Notes under the pieces: model-generated
What the model was told of the DNA's origin: nothing
Database searches by the model: none
Seen by the model: the letters and a program-made list of their open reading frames with translations, nothing else
Origin: 14-2 sp963628035
GTDB taxonomy: Bacteria > Bacillota > Clostridia > Lachnospirales > Lachnospiraceae
Reading direction: 5' to 3'
Assembly (NCBI GenBank): GCA_963628035.1
Contig: CAVGED010000002.1
Coordinates: 6,570-70,569 of the forward strand
DNA: 64,000 nucleotides
Shown: positions 1 to 9,974 of the stretch, one piece after another
Position numbering within the stretch: position 1 is the stretch's first letter
Layout of the letters: each line of letters starts with the position of its first letter
Translations under genes and position numbers: made by a program

Positions 1-3000
1 ACAATCGCCACAACGCTATGTGTGCTCCGCAAAGGCGTAGCATTTTTATTGACATCCTTAGAAGCAATCACCATAACCGGATCCTTCAATGCCTCATAAA
101 TATTCTTAATAACATTCGCGCCAAGTCCGTGATAATGGACTCCTTTTCGATAGTTTCCGTCCTGCTTCGCTTCCACTTCTGTCTTAGCAGCCGAATAGAC
201 ATGCCCTGTTCCAATCACAAACGGAAGCGACGGCATGCCAAGTAAAGCATAAACATCTGGTGTATAGCCGATAACAAGATGATCCTGTTTTGTATTCTGC
301 ATATTCAAAACTTTGTCAACATCAGCTTGATACCGTGTGGTTACATCTGCCTGAGCCGTTTGCTGACTAAGGCTATCTTTTCCATAGGTATAGCGGCTGT
401 CAATCGGGGCGATATCATCCTTATTGGAAAGGGAATAGCGGATATCAGGATTACTTCCGTCGAAGGTTCCGATATTGTCGGTGGCGGACTTGATCTGATT
501 ACTGTCAAATGTAACCGCTATCCCAAGTGAGCCGTCCCGCCTATACTCGATGACACCGTCATAGCCAAGTTCACGCATTTTATCTTGCAGCGCATCGTGA
601 CTCAGCCCCCTTGTGTCTGCCCCTGTCTTTTGTGCTACTTGTTCCGCAAGAGATATTGCATCTCCACTTGAAGCATCGTAAACAAATGGTTTTTTGATAC
701 TGAGATATGCTTTGATAACGCGGCTGCCGAACCTTTCGCTTCCATCGAGCGGTTTGCTTGTGAAATAATTTCCTTTTCCCAACGCCTTCATCCCAATCCC
801 GCCCCTTTTCACGGCTTTGCTGTAGTCAAACACGGTAAAGTCACCGTTTTCCGCTTTTGTTCCATGATACATCACCATCGGTGTCCCGTCCGCATTAACC
901 ACCTTGCTTGCGCTCTCCGGATGGTTTTGCCAGTCACCAAACCAGCGTTTGAACTGTTGGGATTGGGTGACATCTGCATTCTCGCTCAAGGAATACGTAA
1001 CTCCACCGGATTTTTTTGAATTTCCGCTTGCATTTTGCTGATTTTGTGGTACACTATCTTTAGAGGAATCACTAATGTCTGGGTATTGGACCCTTTCATT
1101 TAAGGTGGTTCCTTTTTCAGTGTCCACCTTTTCAAAACTATTATTCGAAAGATAGTTTTGTAGATTCTTTTTTCCATAAACGCTTGTTATGTGATTTTCA
1201 TCAATGAACACATTGTTATATGTCCCTTTGCCGTTGATCCGTACTGGAACAATAATGGAATTTCCATCATTATCTACAAGCTCCGTCACAATAATAAAAT
1301 TGTTGTCGTCCTTTTTATAGACTTCCAATGGACTGTCCATATTATCAATGGCATTTATCAAAAGCTCCTTTCCCAGCCCATGATAATTAATGTTCTTCCC
1401 TGTCTGCAATCCCTGCTTTTTTGCTTCTGTTTCTGTGTATACAACAGTTCTTACATGATTCTGCGTAATTAACATAGGCAGGTTTCTTGCGCCTTCTTCT
1501 ACCAGATATTTCGGCGTATAATCCCTCGCCTTCACTTGATTTGAAGAATCCATCTGGTTATTAAGTGCCTTGTCAATTTCTTCCGAAAATGTTGAGCTTA
1601 CGTGGTATTTTGTACCATCATTGCTACTTGTTTTCGCATTCTCCCTATACGCCTCCTCAAACAAATGCTTCACCTTCTCCAACTGCCGGGCTTCCTTACT
1701 CCCGGCCGTGGCAACTTTCAGCATATACTTGATCTCGTTGTATATCTTCTGGAAGAGGTTCTGGTGCTTTACAGATAGATTCTTCACGAACTCTTCATCC
1801 GTGAACAGGTACTCGCCGACCAGATCTGCCGTCAGCTCATTCTCTACGTTGGCATTCTCAACGCCCTTGTACAGTTCGGTAAGTGCCTGGAGGCGGGTGT
1901 CATACTCTCCCTTGGTCGTTGCATATTCCTTCACGGCCTGCTGCAAGGCCGGATCTAGCTTTGTCCCTTCCAGGACATACATGATCTCATGTCCCACAAC
2001 TTTCTCAAACATCTGATTGGATTCAAGGTTCAGAACGATAGTCCCATCCTTCACGAATCCGTTCACAGTCTTTCCTTCCAGGACAAAGCCGGATTCCTTC
2101 AATTTCGCATTGTTGGTAAAGTCAAAGGAGACTTCTTTCTCCGCTGCCAGCTTCGCGATCATATCAACAAATTCATGCGTCCGTCTTGTATTGTTCAGGA
2201 TCCCGCTGTCTGCCGCCTTCTGGACAATCTCACGCTGCTTCTCGCTATACTTTGCGTTCTCGGCGATCTGATAGGCCTCCCTGCGTCTTCCGCGCTCATT
2301 ATAGCTCTCACGCAGGAAATCATCATTAACGGCCAGCTTCTCCACTTCCTGGCTAAGCTGCTCCTTCAGCTGCGTCTTGTTGGAGTTCTTCTTCAGTTCC
2401 GCAAGCTGCTCCTTCAGCTCTGCCCTCCGGTCGATCTGCTCTCCGGTCATCTCCCCCTGTTTCATCTTATTCAGGGTATCGAACTCCTTCGCAAGCGTCT
2501 CCTCCTGCTCCACAGCAGCTCTGTACTTTTCGTATGTCTCCCCGCCCAGGACCTTCTCTATCGTATCAATGCTGATACGGCCTTTTGCAAGATCAGACTC
2601 CACCTGCTCCCGGATGGCCGCCTTCTCCTTCATCTTCAGCTTCTTTCCGTTCTTCTCCTTCTCCGCTATCCGGCTGTCAAATTCTGCATCCATGACCGCC
2701 TGTGATTCCTTCGACGGACCGGTAGACATAATCGTACCAAGTCCGCCGCCCATAAGTCCGGCCATAGAACCTACAGCAAAGGATTCCAATGTCTGAAGCC
2801 AGAAGTCCTGCTCTGCCTTGGTTGTAGCTTCCTTTTTGTCCAGTCCCTGCTCCATGTACTGCTGCACATTCTGGTTGTACTGGGAGTCCTTACCATTGAT
2901 ACAGTTATCCGTGATACGGTTCAGGATCTCGGACGCGCCTTCTTCAGATCCTTCAATCCCTGCCTGTGCCAACAGGTTCACGATAACCTTCTTTCCGGCC

Positions 3001-4604
3001 GCGCTTCCACTCTTCTGGATGATATCCCACAGATGATCCAGGCTTACCTTCTCTGTGAGATATTCAATGGCACCGGACGTTACTCCACTGGCCAGCGCTC
3101 TCCCGGTATTACCGGTACGTTCAAACGCTTCCTGCGTGCCGGAAGAAGCTGCGCCTGCACTCATTGTTGCAAGAGAAAGCACTTCCCCTGCCTTCGCGCC
3201 GCCGCCAAGCGTTCCGCCAAGTGCCGAAGCTGTAAAGGTATCCGCCGTTGACATGCCCGCATTGTAGGCCATCGACAGCACTTTCTTCAGCACTTTATTG
3301 TCCACAGAGTTTTCGATGTTCTGTGAGGTGGTCTGACGCACGATATCCCGGAACTCTCCCGGACGATACAGGGGATCGTTCGTATCGATGGGAGTATACT
3401 CACCCGTAACCACTCCCTTTATCCACGCCTCGGCAGCCGGCACTACACCAGCTCCGGAAACAAGATTCGCTCCCACGCTGGCCGCGTTAGCAAGTATTGC
3501 CACACCCGCATTCGCATTGACATTCTTTTCCGTACGATTGCGAAACTCTTCCGCGTCCTCTGCATTCTCTGCACGTTCAAGCGTATCCGCCAGGCTGGCA
3601 ATCTCTTTATCCGAATACCCTTTCTCCTTCAGACTCTTCTTTGCTGCCTTCTTTCGGCCGGATTCAACGGATCCGCCCGCGCGGCCGGTCTTTTTCACCT
3701 GCTCCTCATCCTCGCCATCCTTTGTGTGGCCATACAGATATACTTCCAGCATCTCCCTGGTGACATCATCCATGTCACGGATCTTTTCCAGGTTCTCCCG
3801 CTGCTTGGTCGTCCACTCCTGTTTCTTTTGGCTCTCCTTAGCACCGCCCTCGCTGTAATACTCCATGTATTCCAGCTTCTCTTTTTCCTCTTCGATCTGC
3901 GCCGTCAGGTTCTTTGCCTTATCTGCATCCTTCACACTGACACGGTGATTACTTCCTCCGTTCATGATCTGGGAATATTGCTGCTCTAATTTCCGCACCG
4001 TATTTCTCTGGATGGCAACCTCTTCACCCGTATACAGCTTCTGTCCCTGCGCTGCCTGTGCCTGTTTCTGTGCCTGTGCCTCTATGTTGTCCACATACTG
4101 GCCGTATGCACTGTATCCCGCGTTCAGAAGCCTGTCCGTCTCGTCCTGGATCAGTTTCTCATATGCCCCCTGCTCCATCTTCTCCATTGCGTCGGAGGAC
4201 GTAACGGGTGCCATCAGGGGCTGCACCGTTTTGTTGTTGACTGCGTTCTTCTGCCGGAACTGCTCATAGGTGCCGTATTTCTTTAAGATATTTTCCTCGG
4301 CCGTCAAGCGTGCCTGCTGCTCTCTGGTAATGCCTGCGGAAGAGGTCGGAGCGTTGACAGATACACCTGTGAGGCCGGAAGATTTATTCCCCTGACTTTC
4401 TGACGTTACAAGGCTTGTCCTGTATCCGGAAATACCCGTAATCGCAGACTGTTTCTTGTTTTCCGGAAGAGAGATATTCAGTTTGCGCTCCCTTGCATAC
4501 TCTTCTACTGTCTTTATGCTGTTTTTAACCGGGATCATTCCGTTTCCTGTATTTTCCTGCTTCTGCTTTTTCTTTCGATATTCCTCAATCGTCATGATAG
4601 CCAT
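1..4604 (-). CDS. giant phage polyvalent (ejection-type) protein, 3' end beyond window
   Basis: The open frame starts at an ATG at 4604 (AGGAGG eight bases upstream) and stays open to the left edge, at least 1534 residues, so the C-terminus is missing. Visible parts in order: a basic, Gln-rich N-terminus; coiled coil near residues 170-330; Ala/Gly-rich hydrophobic stretches near 360-480 and 600-620; a charged coiled coil near 620-790; a zincin-like segment near 870 reading GHEIMYVLEG; a MuF-C-like domain near 1010-1150; an ART-PolyVal ADP-ribosyltransferase-like domain near 1210-1350 (FGDW and YHGT motifs); and the start of a second MuF-C-like domain after about 1430. Such multi-domain proteins are known from podovirus-like phages, where they are thought to be packaged and injected. 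It is last of the visible late genes, 34 bases after the coiled-coil virion protein. Injection is inference; the domain reading is from motif recognition. Confidence 0.8.
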   Translation of the reverse strand, partial: MAIMTIEEYRKKKQKQENTGNGMIPVKNSIKTVEEYARERKLNISLPENKKQSAITGISGYRTSLVTSESQGNKSSGLTGVSVNAPTSSAGITREQQARLTAEENILKKYGTYEQFRQKNAVNNKTVQPLMAPVTSSDAMEKMEQGAYEKLIQDETDRLLNAGYSAYGQYVDNIEAQAQKQAQAAQGQKLYTGEEVAIQRNTVRKLEQQYSQIMNGGSNHRVSVKDADKAKNLTAQIEEEKEKLEYMEYYSEGGAKESQKKQEWTTKQRENLEKIRDMDDVTREMLEVYLYGHTKDGEDEEQVKKTGRAGGSVESGRKKAAKKSLKEKGYSDKEIASLADTLERAENAEDAEEFRNRTEKNVNANAGVAILANAASVGANLVSGAGVVPAAEAWIKGVVTGEYTPIDTNDPLYRPGEFRDIVRQTTSQNIENSVDNKVLKKVLSMAYNAGMSTADTFTASALGGTLGGGAKAGEVLSLATMSAGAASSGTQEAFERTGNTGRALASGVTSGAIEYLTEKVSLDHLWDIIQKSGSAAGKKVIVNLLAQAGIEGSEEGASEILNRITDNCINGKDSQYNQNVQQYMEQGLDKKEATTKAEQDFWLQTLESFAVGSMAGLMGGGLGTIMSTGPSKESQAVMDAEFDSRIAEKEKNGKKLKMKEKAAIREQVESDLAKGRISIDTIEKVLGGETYEKYRAAVEQEETLAKEFDTLNKMKQGEMTGEQIDRRAELKEQLAELKKNSNKTQLKEQLSQEVEKLAVNDDFLRESYNERGRRREAYQIAENAKYSEKQREIVQKAADSGILNNTRRTHEFVDMIAKLAAEKEVSFDFTNNAKLKESGFVLEGKTVNGFVKDGTIVLNLESNQMFEKVVGHEIMYVLEGTKLDPALQQAVKEYATTKGEYDTRLQALTELYKGVENANVENELTADLVGEYLFTDEEFVKNLSVKHQNLFQKIYNEIKYMLKVATAGSKEARQLEKVKHLFEEAYRENAKTSSNDGTKYHVSSTFSEEIDKALNNQMDSSNQVKARDYTPKYLVEEGARNLPMLITQNHVRTVVYTETEAKKQGLQTGKNINYHGLGKELLINAIDNMDSPLEVYKKDDNNFIIVTELVDNDGNSIIVPVRINGKGTYNNVFIDENHITSVYGKKNLQNYLSNNSFEKVDTEKGTTLNERVQYPDISDSSKDSVPQNQQNASGNSKKSGGVTYSLSENADVTQSQQFKRWFGDWQNHPESASKVVNADGTPMVMYHGTKAENGDFTVFDYSKAVKRGGIGMKALGKGNYFTSKPLDGSERFGSRVIKAYLSIKKPFVYDASSGDAISLAEQVAQKTGADTRGLSHDALQDKMRELGYDGVIEYRRDGSLGIAVTFDSNQIKSATDNIGTFDGSNPDIRYSLSNKDDIAPIDSRYTYGKDSLSQQTAQADVTTRYQADVDKVLNMQNTKQDHLVIGYTPDVYALLGMPSLPFVIGTGHVYSAAKTEVEAKQDGNYRKGVHYHGLGANVIKNIYEALKDPVMVIASKDVNKNATPLRSTHSVVAI

Positions 4605-4638
4605 TGTATTTCCTCCTGGTATAATAATGCTGTTTGTG

Positions 4639-5799
4639 CTATCTCGTCATCGCTCTGGCGAAAGAACCACCTCCTCCGCCATGTGCCTTTTTTTCAATAT
4701 AAGCAGCATAACTGGATACATCTATATAACCCTTGCTGCTCCCATCCCATATATAATATTTCCCATCAGCGGTTTTCCAGATATTCTGGGATTGGTTAAT
4801 TCCAAGAGAATCGCCAAACACATCTCCGATTTTTTTCCCGGTCTTGCTTAGTTTCTGGTCGTTCACGTACCTCGGCTGGTATCCGTTATCAAAGTAGTAA
4901 TCATCTTTGTTAAATGTACTCGCACTGTTGCCGTATTTGGTATAACCGTTATTTCCATCAATAAAGAGATTTTCATCGCCGCTTCCAGCTCCGCTGCCTC
5001 CTGTTCCGCTGCTGCTTTTCGCCGACAGACTCGCGTTGAACTGCCTCCGGTCTTCCTCCAGTTGTTTGAGCTGAAGCTGATAGTTCCGTTCATCCTGCTC
5101 CTTCTGATACTTCATGCTCTCGTTATACTGGCGTATCTGCTCCTGCAAGGAATTTTCCGTGTTCATCTGGTTCAGCACGTCCTGGTACCTGCCATAATAG
5201 GTGTTATCCAGCTCCTGCTTCTTATTGGCCCGCTCCAGGATCAGTTGGTTCTTATACTGGAATCCCTGCAAGGACAGTTCAAGCTGCTGTTGCAATGCCT
5301 CATAGGCGATCTGTGCCAGGGCGCTGTTGTTGGCAAGCTGCGCGTCCTTGATAGCGTTATCGTAATTGAGGATTGCCTTGTTAAAGCTCTCCCTGGCCGT
5401 TGCCACACGGTTCTGATAGGTGTTGTACATGCTCACCTGGGAGCTTTCGCTGTATCCTGTATTTCCAAGGCCGCTGGCCGCCATCTGCTCCGCATTTGCG
5501 CCATAGCGGTCACTTTCCTTCCGCCAGTCCTTATATGCCCCGGACTGCTCCCTTAAGTAATCCTTATGGGCCTGCTCCCTCTGCTGCCCGATCTTCTCAA
5601 GAGTAAGGTCTGTATTCGCCTGCTGAAGCTCCTGCTGCTTATTCGCCCACTCCTTGGATGCGTCGATCTGCGCCTGATAATATTTATCCGACTCGCTGAT
5701 CATGCCGTCATACGTCTTCTCCGCTTCGGTTAACGCCGCCTGCTTATCCGACTCCACCTGCTTAAAACGATCATCATCGTAATTGATCTCATAGGCCAT
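4639..5799 (-). CDS. coiled-coil internal virion protein (putative)
   Basis: This 386-residue protein starts at an ATG preceded by AGGAGGTAGACCGGG. Residues 1-260 are almost entirely Gln, Glu, Lys, Ala and Tyr-rich helix with long heptad-like runs. A Gly/Ser linker follows near 265-280, and then a small Tyr/Asn-rich C-terminal domain ending in a poly-Gly stretch. It lies between the nozzle protein and the giant polyvalent protein, the position where podovirus-like phages carry internal core or ejection proteins. I recognise no named family. The role in the virion core is inferred from composition and position only. Confidence 0.6.
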   Translation of the reverse strand: MAYEINYDDDRFKQVESDKQAALTEAEKTYDGMISESDKYYQAQIDASKEWANKQQELQQANTDLTLEKIGQQREQAHKDYLREQSGAYKDWRKESDRYGANAEQMAASGLGNTGYSESSQVSMYNTYQNRVATARESFNKAILNYDNAIKDAQLANNSALAQIAYEALQQQLELSLQGFQYKNQLILERANKKQELDNTYYGRYQDVLNQMNTENSLQEQIRQYNESMKYQKEQDERNYQLQLKQLEEDRRQFNASLSAKSSSGTGGSGAGSGDENLFIDGNNGYTKYGNSASTFNKDDYYFDNGYQPRYVNDQKLSKTGKKIGDVFGDSLGINQSQNIWKTADGKYYIWDGSSKGYIDVSSYAAYIEKKAHGGGGGSFARAMTR

Positions 5800-5812
5800 C
5801 CCGGTCTACCTC

Positions 5813-7498
5813 CTAACGCTTTATGTATCCCCCGATGTAGCACTCCAGCGTTGCACGATACAGGGCAAACCTGGTGTCAGAGGAAAATTCCATCTGTATA
5901 TCCTTGAACTTCTTTCTCTTGATCCTGCTGGTGAAATAGTCCGTGATCCCCGTATATTCACCAATCTGTTCCCACCCGGTAAGGTTCGTTTTTACACTCA
6001 CTGTGACATCACCGGTTGCTTCCGCCACGCACCCGCGCTTGTTGGTGGTCTTTAGATACTGCGGACTCTCGAAGCAGTCAATCGGTGTCACCCAATGGCT
6101 TGCCACCGCACCCTCGTAATCTGTCAGCGTATAGACACCATCCGCTGTCCCCAGATACAGGACACCGTTATGTACACTGGTACATGTGATCGCCTTACTC
6201 ATCTCCCAGTAAAACCATTCATACTCCAGGTGCCCTTCGTTGGAGAAAGCTTTCCGGCTGTCTGCCAGGTACACGGCCTGCCCCGTGAACACCAGAAGAT
6301 ACCCTTCCCACTCTTCCAGAAGCATGTCTCTATAATCTTTCTCTTCTATGAGCTTACGATCAACCATAGAGCTTCTGTGCGCGATCACCTGCTCCGTTGT
6401 TACGTCTCCATTGATTCCTTCCATCCCGCGCGGGCTGAAGAACACGATATCATCGTTGAAGTTGATCGCTCCGCCAATGCATCCCGTTGAGATACTGGAG
6501 TGTGTACTCGGATAGATTTTTCCATATTCGCTGTCAATGGTGGGGGTATGGTAGAACACGGCGGTCTGTGCCTGTGACGGCTCCTTGAACACCCACAGGG
6601 CATTGTTCCCGGCCACCATCCCGGTGACAGCCGCCAGGTCAAGTCCCTCATTGTAGTAATCAAGGTCACTGCAATAGGACGGATCATTCAGGCTGCAGTG
6701 CCAGATCACGTTTGGATAATCCGGGTTCCCGCTGAAGAACACCCGGTTATCAAACACGGTGAGAAGCGTGCACCGATCGATCCTGCTCCGGTATCCGGCT
6801 ACCGTTTTCTTGAACTTCACAGATACATTGTCCTGTCCGTCCGTATCCGGCGCCAGTGGCGCTTCCGTGAAGGTGATCTTTCCATTCGCCGTATCCACCG
6901 TATAATCATCCACCACGGAGTCATTTACCTTCACAATGAGTGTAAAATCCGTATCGATCCCCTGCGCATCCAGGCAGAACTCTGTACTCTCTCCATCCGC
7001 CAGAAAGGTGTTGATCCGGATCCCGGTGAGCATATTGACGTCCTCATAGACGGTTCCCCCACCTGCCGGCTTCCGGCCGATGGATGTTGTCGGTACATAG
7101 CCAACCACCGGTCCGATGGTCTCCCCATCGTAGGTAAGGTAATTGATCCCATCCTTGAAATACCAGATATTGTTATAGACAAAGGCCTGGCTCCTTGCCG
7201 GGTTCAGTCCCGTGTAAAGCTCTGTTCTTTCTCCTGTTACGATCCGGTACAGCTTCGTGCCACTATGTATGAGCTGCATCCTGGTGTCTCCCACCTGGTA
7301 GAAGAAGATGCCCCATACCGGCTCTGTGAACGCTTCCACAAGTTCCATGTCCGGGCGCGTCCGTATGCTTTCCGTCTCCATATAGTCATTCCACATGTTC
7401 CGGCTGTCTGGGCTTCTTTTGAGGTTTACTTCTTCCCCGCGAAAGTCCACGCCCCGGAAAGGACCATACACTCTTGACACAAGATCTCCTGCTACCAT
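5813..7498 (-). CDS. tail nozzle / packaged-DNA stabilisation protein (P22 gp10-like)
   Basis: A 561-residue beta-rich protein with many short strands and repeated aromatic-Gly turns, typical of the propeller-like nozzle or DNA-stabilisation proteins of short-tailed phages. The N-terminus has the FRGVDF...RSPDSRNM pattern that these proteins use to recognise the tail machine, and the middle has repeated 'VFDNRVFFSGNPDYPN' type blades. Its start overlaps the stop of the upstream adaptor gene by one base (TGATG), so the two are translationally coupled. In P22-type virions this protein closes the portal channel and retains the DNA. The family call rests on pattern and synteny, not on a search. 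Confidence 0.65.
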   Translation of the reverse strand: MVAGDLVSRVYGPFRGVDFRGEEVNLKRSPDSRNMWNDYMETESIRTRPDMELVEAFTEPVWGIFFYQVGDTRMQLIHSGTKLYRIVTGERTELYTGLNPARSQAFVYNNIWYFKDGINYLTYDGETIGPVVGYVPTTSIGRKPAGGGTVYEDVNMLTGIRINTFLADGESTEFCLDAQGIDTDFTLIVKVNDSVVDDYTVDTANGKITFTEAPLAPDTDGQDNVSVKFKKTVAGYRSRIDRCTLLTVFDNRVFFSGNPDYPNVIWHCSLNDPSYCSDLDYYNEGLDLAAVTGMVAGNNALWVFKEPSQAQTAVFYHTPTIDSEYGKIYPSTHSSISTGCIGGAINFNDDIVFFSPRGMEGINGDVTTEQVIAHRSSMVDRKLIEEKDYRDMLLEEWEGYLLVFTGQAVYLADSRKAFSNEGHLEYEWFYWEMSKAITCTSVHNGVLYLGTADGVYTLTDYEGAVASHWVTPIDCFESPQYLKTTNKRGCVAEATGDVTVSVKTNLTGWEQIGEYTGITDYFTSRIKRKKFKDIQMEFSSDTRFALYRATLECYIGGYIKR

Positions 7499-8058
7499 CA
7501 GATATCCACCCCGCCTTCCACCGATATACTCCCGACAGAGTAGCGCGGATCAAGCCGCTGGAGCATAGTCTCATACCTCTGGGAATAGATTGCTCCGTAT
7601 TCTGTGGATACATCACTCTTTAAGAGATCTGCCGCAACACCATACGGGATCACCTCCAATGCGTCTTTGGCAAGCTCAAACTTATAGTCATCCGTAGTGG
7701 TGTCCGTGATGGTCTTCGGGAATTTGTAATAGAAGATTTTAGCGTTCCCATCCGTAGAAAACAGGACCATATTATCAATGATTTCAAATCCTGCTGCATT
7801 CCCGGAAGCATCCTGAAAGCGGATCAGGCGAAGCTGGTAGAAATTGTCCAGCATATCCAGTTCGAATATCTCCGAAGCCGTCACCTCTTCCTCGGAAACC
7901 GCCGGGATCTTCTTGATACGTGCCACCTCAAACTGCACCTGGTTAATCACAGAGTTTATCTTCGTAGCAATATCCGGATCACTGGTTAAGCTTGTCTGGC
8001 TCGTATCGATCTCCTCGATCAGCTGCAATACCTTCTTTTTCATTTCCAACAGTGTCAT
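7498..8058 (-). CDS. head-tail adaptor / connector protein
   Basis: A 186-residue protein with a helical N-terminus (residues 1-60) and an alpha/beta C-terminal part, similar in size and layout to the gp6/P22 gp4-like adaptors that bind below the portal ring. It lies directly after the coat gene and is coupled to the nozzle gene by a one-base overlap. This order (portal, scaffold, coat, adaptor, nozzle) is the standard short-tail assembly cluster. I see no catalytic motifs. The product name is inferred mainly from position. Confidence 0.6.
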   Translation of the reverse strand: MTLLEMKKKVLQLIEEIDTSQTSLTSDPDIATKINSVINQVQFEVARIKKIPAVSEEEVTASEIFELDMLDNFYQLRLIRFQDASGNAAGFEIIDNMVLFSTDGNAKIFYYKFPKTITDTTTDDYKFELAKDALEVIPYGVAADLLKSDVSTEYGAIYSQRYETMLQRLDPRYSVGSISVEGGVDI

Positions 8059-8114
8059 ACTGCACCTCCTGCTCTTATCTTTTCGTCAACGTAGGACGCT
8101 CTCCTGCGCTCACG

Positions 8115-8138
8115 AAAAGGAAGGGGCTTCCCCCTTCC
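8115..8138 (-). terminator. hairpin terminator after the coat gene
   Basis: On the minus strand an 8-bp perfect GC-rich stem (GGAAGGGG/CCCCTTCC) with a GAAG loop is followed by TTTT. It lies seven bases after the coat stop and before the adaptor gene, inside an otherwise co-directional late operon. It would reduce transcription of the tail genes relative to coat unless it is read through. Confidence 0.7.
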
Positions 8139-8144
8139 CGTTTC

Positions 8145-8996
8145 TTAGTTCCCTGTGCCGGAGCTTGCCGATGTAGCTGCTACCAGCGGCACCTTGATAA
8201 CCTCGATCCGGTTAGGATCGATCACCTTCGCGCCGAAGGTATCAAGGCCACGTGCGATGTCCTTGAAGCGCTTCTCCGCCCGCAGCGCCTCCACCTCATT
8301 GATCTGTCCTGCAAACGCAATGGCCTTCTTGCCTCTCACGTCGCAGTATGCATACTTTGAGGTACCCGTGGTATCCTTGGCAAGGTTGTTGGACATGATG
8401 ACCTGGAAGTCATCATACACACCTACAATGCCTTTCTTGATATACTCCGGGTTATTGGTGGACAGCGTGATCAGGTAGTTCTTGAACACATTATAGACTG
8501 CCGGTGTGATCTCGATAACGCCCTCCTCGTCGAAGTTACGCTCACGCAGCTTCACGATAGCCGCATCGATTGCCTTCTTAACGGCTGCCTCCGCCAGATC
8601 CTCCGCCGTGGTTACGTTGGTCACACCCTTGATGAGTGATGCCACGTAGCTGTCACGCTTGATCGCCAGGCCATGCACCGCCTTCGCCTGATACCGCTCC
8701 ATGAGCCCCGGTACAGACTGTGCCTTATTGATATCATCCACATAGAACGCGAAATAATTCGCCTGGTCGATGGTGAGGATCTGACCTTTATCCGTCATCT
8801 CCTCGATGGTGATATCCTGGCCGCTGTTATAGGTGCCGATCGTCGGATCACCCACTCCCAGGATCTTCACGGACTGCGCCTGCTTGACGTCGCCCTCATA
8901 ATCACGCAAGCAGTTATCCACCAGCTTGCACTTCAGCTCCAGATCATCCTGGATCTTCTTAGACCATATTGTTTGGATAAAATTTGTTACTGCCAT
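8145..8996 (-). CDS. major capsid (coat) protein, HK97-fold type
   Basis: 283 residues. The N-terminal arm (MAVTNFIQTIWSKKIQDDL) and the following VGDPTIGTY...ITIDQANYFAF stretch are the usual beginning of P22/N4-type coat proteins, with the spine helix near 120-150 (the AAVKKAIDAAIVKLRERN region) and the A-domain strands after 170. It lies directly after the scaffold gene and before the adaptor. It would form the icosahedral shell around the scaffold. The assignment is supported by both sequence pattern and gene order. Confidence 0.8.
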   Translation of the reverse strand: MAVTNFIQTIWSKKIQDDLELKCKLVDNCLRDYEGDVKQAQSVKILGVGDPTIGTYNSGQDITIEEMTDKGQILTIDQANYFAFYVDDINKAQSVPGLMERYQAKAVHGLAIKRDSYVASLIKGVTNVTTAEDLAEAAVKKAIDAAIVKLRERNFDEEGVIEITPAVYNVFKNYLITLSTNNPEYIKKGIVGVYDDFQVIMSNNLAKDTTGTSKYAYCDVRGKKAIAFAGQINEVEALRAEKRFKDIARGLDTFGAKVIDPNRIEVIKVPLVAATSASSGTGN

Positions 8997-9027
8997 GTCT
9001 TATCATCCTCTCTTTCCTTGAGGGGTG

Positions 9028-9858
9028 TTACCACTTCCGCATGGACTTCTCCACAGCCTTAAAGAGCTCCGGATTCGCGTCGAAATCCTTCCGGCTGAAC
9101 TTCATCGCTTCGTCCCGCGTGTAGAATTCCTTCACCCCTGTGTCTTTCGGGCTTGTATTCTTCATACTGCCCATCGTCTTTACTTCCTTCCTCGGCTGGA
9201 GCTTGTTGTACATCTCATAGATCTCCTTCACTGGCGTATCCGAATTGAACTTTCCGGCGAAGTCCTGAAACTCCTTACCGGAATACACATCTTCGCTTAC
9301 ACCCAGCTTTGAGAGCTCCTTTGCACGCTCCGCCGTCTTGCGGTACTCGGCAAGCGCCTTAAACACAAGCTTTTCCCTGGGAGTCATGTTATTTACTCCC
9401 ACTCCTGCCAGCCGGTCTACTTCTTCAACAACATCGTCAAGCCCTGCCTGTATGATGTCATCCGCCTCCGCACGAGCCAGCACCTCGGTATCCCGCTGGG
9501 AATATGTACCCTCCTCCGGGATCTTCACGCCCCTCTCCGAATAGAACTGGCGGAAATCATCTGCGATCTCCCCCACGTCGTTCTTGCCCGTGCCTGCTTT
9601 AAGCACGGTTTCCAGGGAACCATACTTCTTCTCATACTCCTTCCGGATCTTGGCATTATTCCGCGCGATCTTCCTGGAAAGGACTTCATCCATCTTCCGG
9701 TTGAACTCTTCCTCCGTGTAGACCTTTTCCGGCTGCTCCCGGGCTTCTTCGGCATGTTCCTCTACAGGCTCCTGCCCTTCTGCCCCAATCACTTCTTCTG
9801 TGGTGATCCCATCCACGTTTTCAGCAGTTTCCACTGCAAGGTTTTCGTTTTCGTTCAT
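9028..9858 (-). CDS. capsid scaffolding protein
   Basis: The chosen ATG at 9858 has AAGGAGATTCGT in front of it; a longer frame starting at 9897 has no ribosome site. The 276-residue product has a very acidic N-terminus (residues 1-55), a long charged helical region with Arg/Lys/Glu repeats and a basic C-terminal tail (KSMRKW), the standard layout of phage scaffolds, whose C-terminus binds coat. It lies between portal and coat, as in P22-like and many Clostridia prophages. It is expected to be absent from the mature virion. Confidence 0.75.
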   Translation of the reverse strand: MNENENLAVETAENVDGITTEEVIGAEGQEPVEEHAEEAREQPEKVYTEEEFNRKMDEVLSRKIARNNAKIRKEYEKKYGSLETVLKAGTGKNDVGEIADDFRQFYSERGVKIPEEGTYSQRDTEVLARAEADDIIQAGLDDVVEEVDRLAGVGVNNMTPREKLVFKALAEYRKTAERAKELSKLGVSEDVYSGKEFQDFAGKFNSDTPVKEIYEMYNKLQPRKEVKTMGSMKNTSPKDTGVKEFYTRDEAMKFSRKDFDANPELFKAVEKSMRKW

Positions 9859-9936
9859 ACGAATCTCCTTCCGATTTTTTTCCGGTGTTTGCTTCACCTA
9901 TTCCGTACAGTTTTTCGTCTTACACGCCTGGACATA

Positions 9937-9974
9937 TAAAAAGACCAGCACGGCGATCACACCGCATTGGTCTA
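9937..9974 (-). terminator. hairpin terminator between portal and scaffold
   Basis: On the minus strand an imperfect hairpin with GACCA/TGGTC ends and a GC-rich core is followed by TTTTT. It overlaps the portal stop codon. Together with the hairpin after coat it brackets the scaffold-coat pair. Confidence 0.55.
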
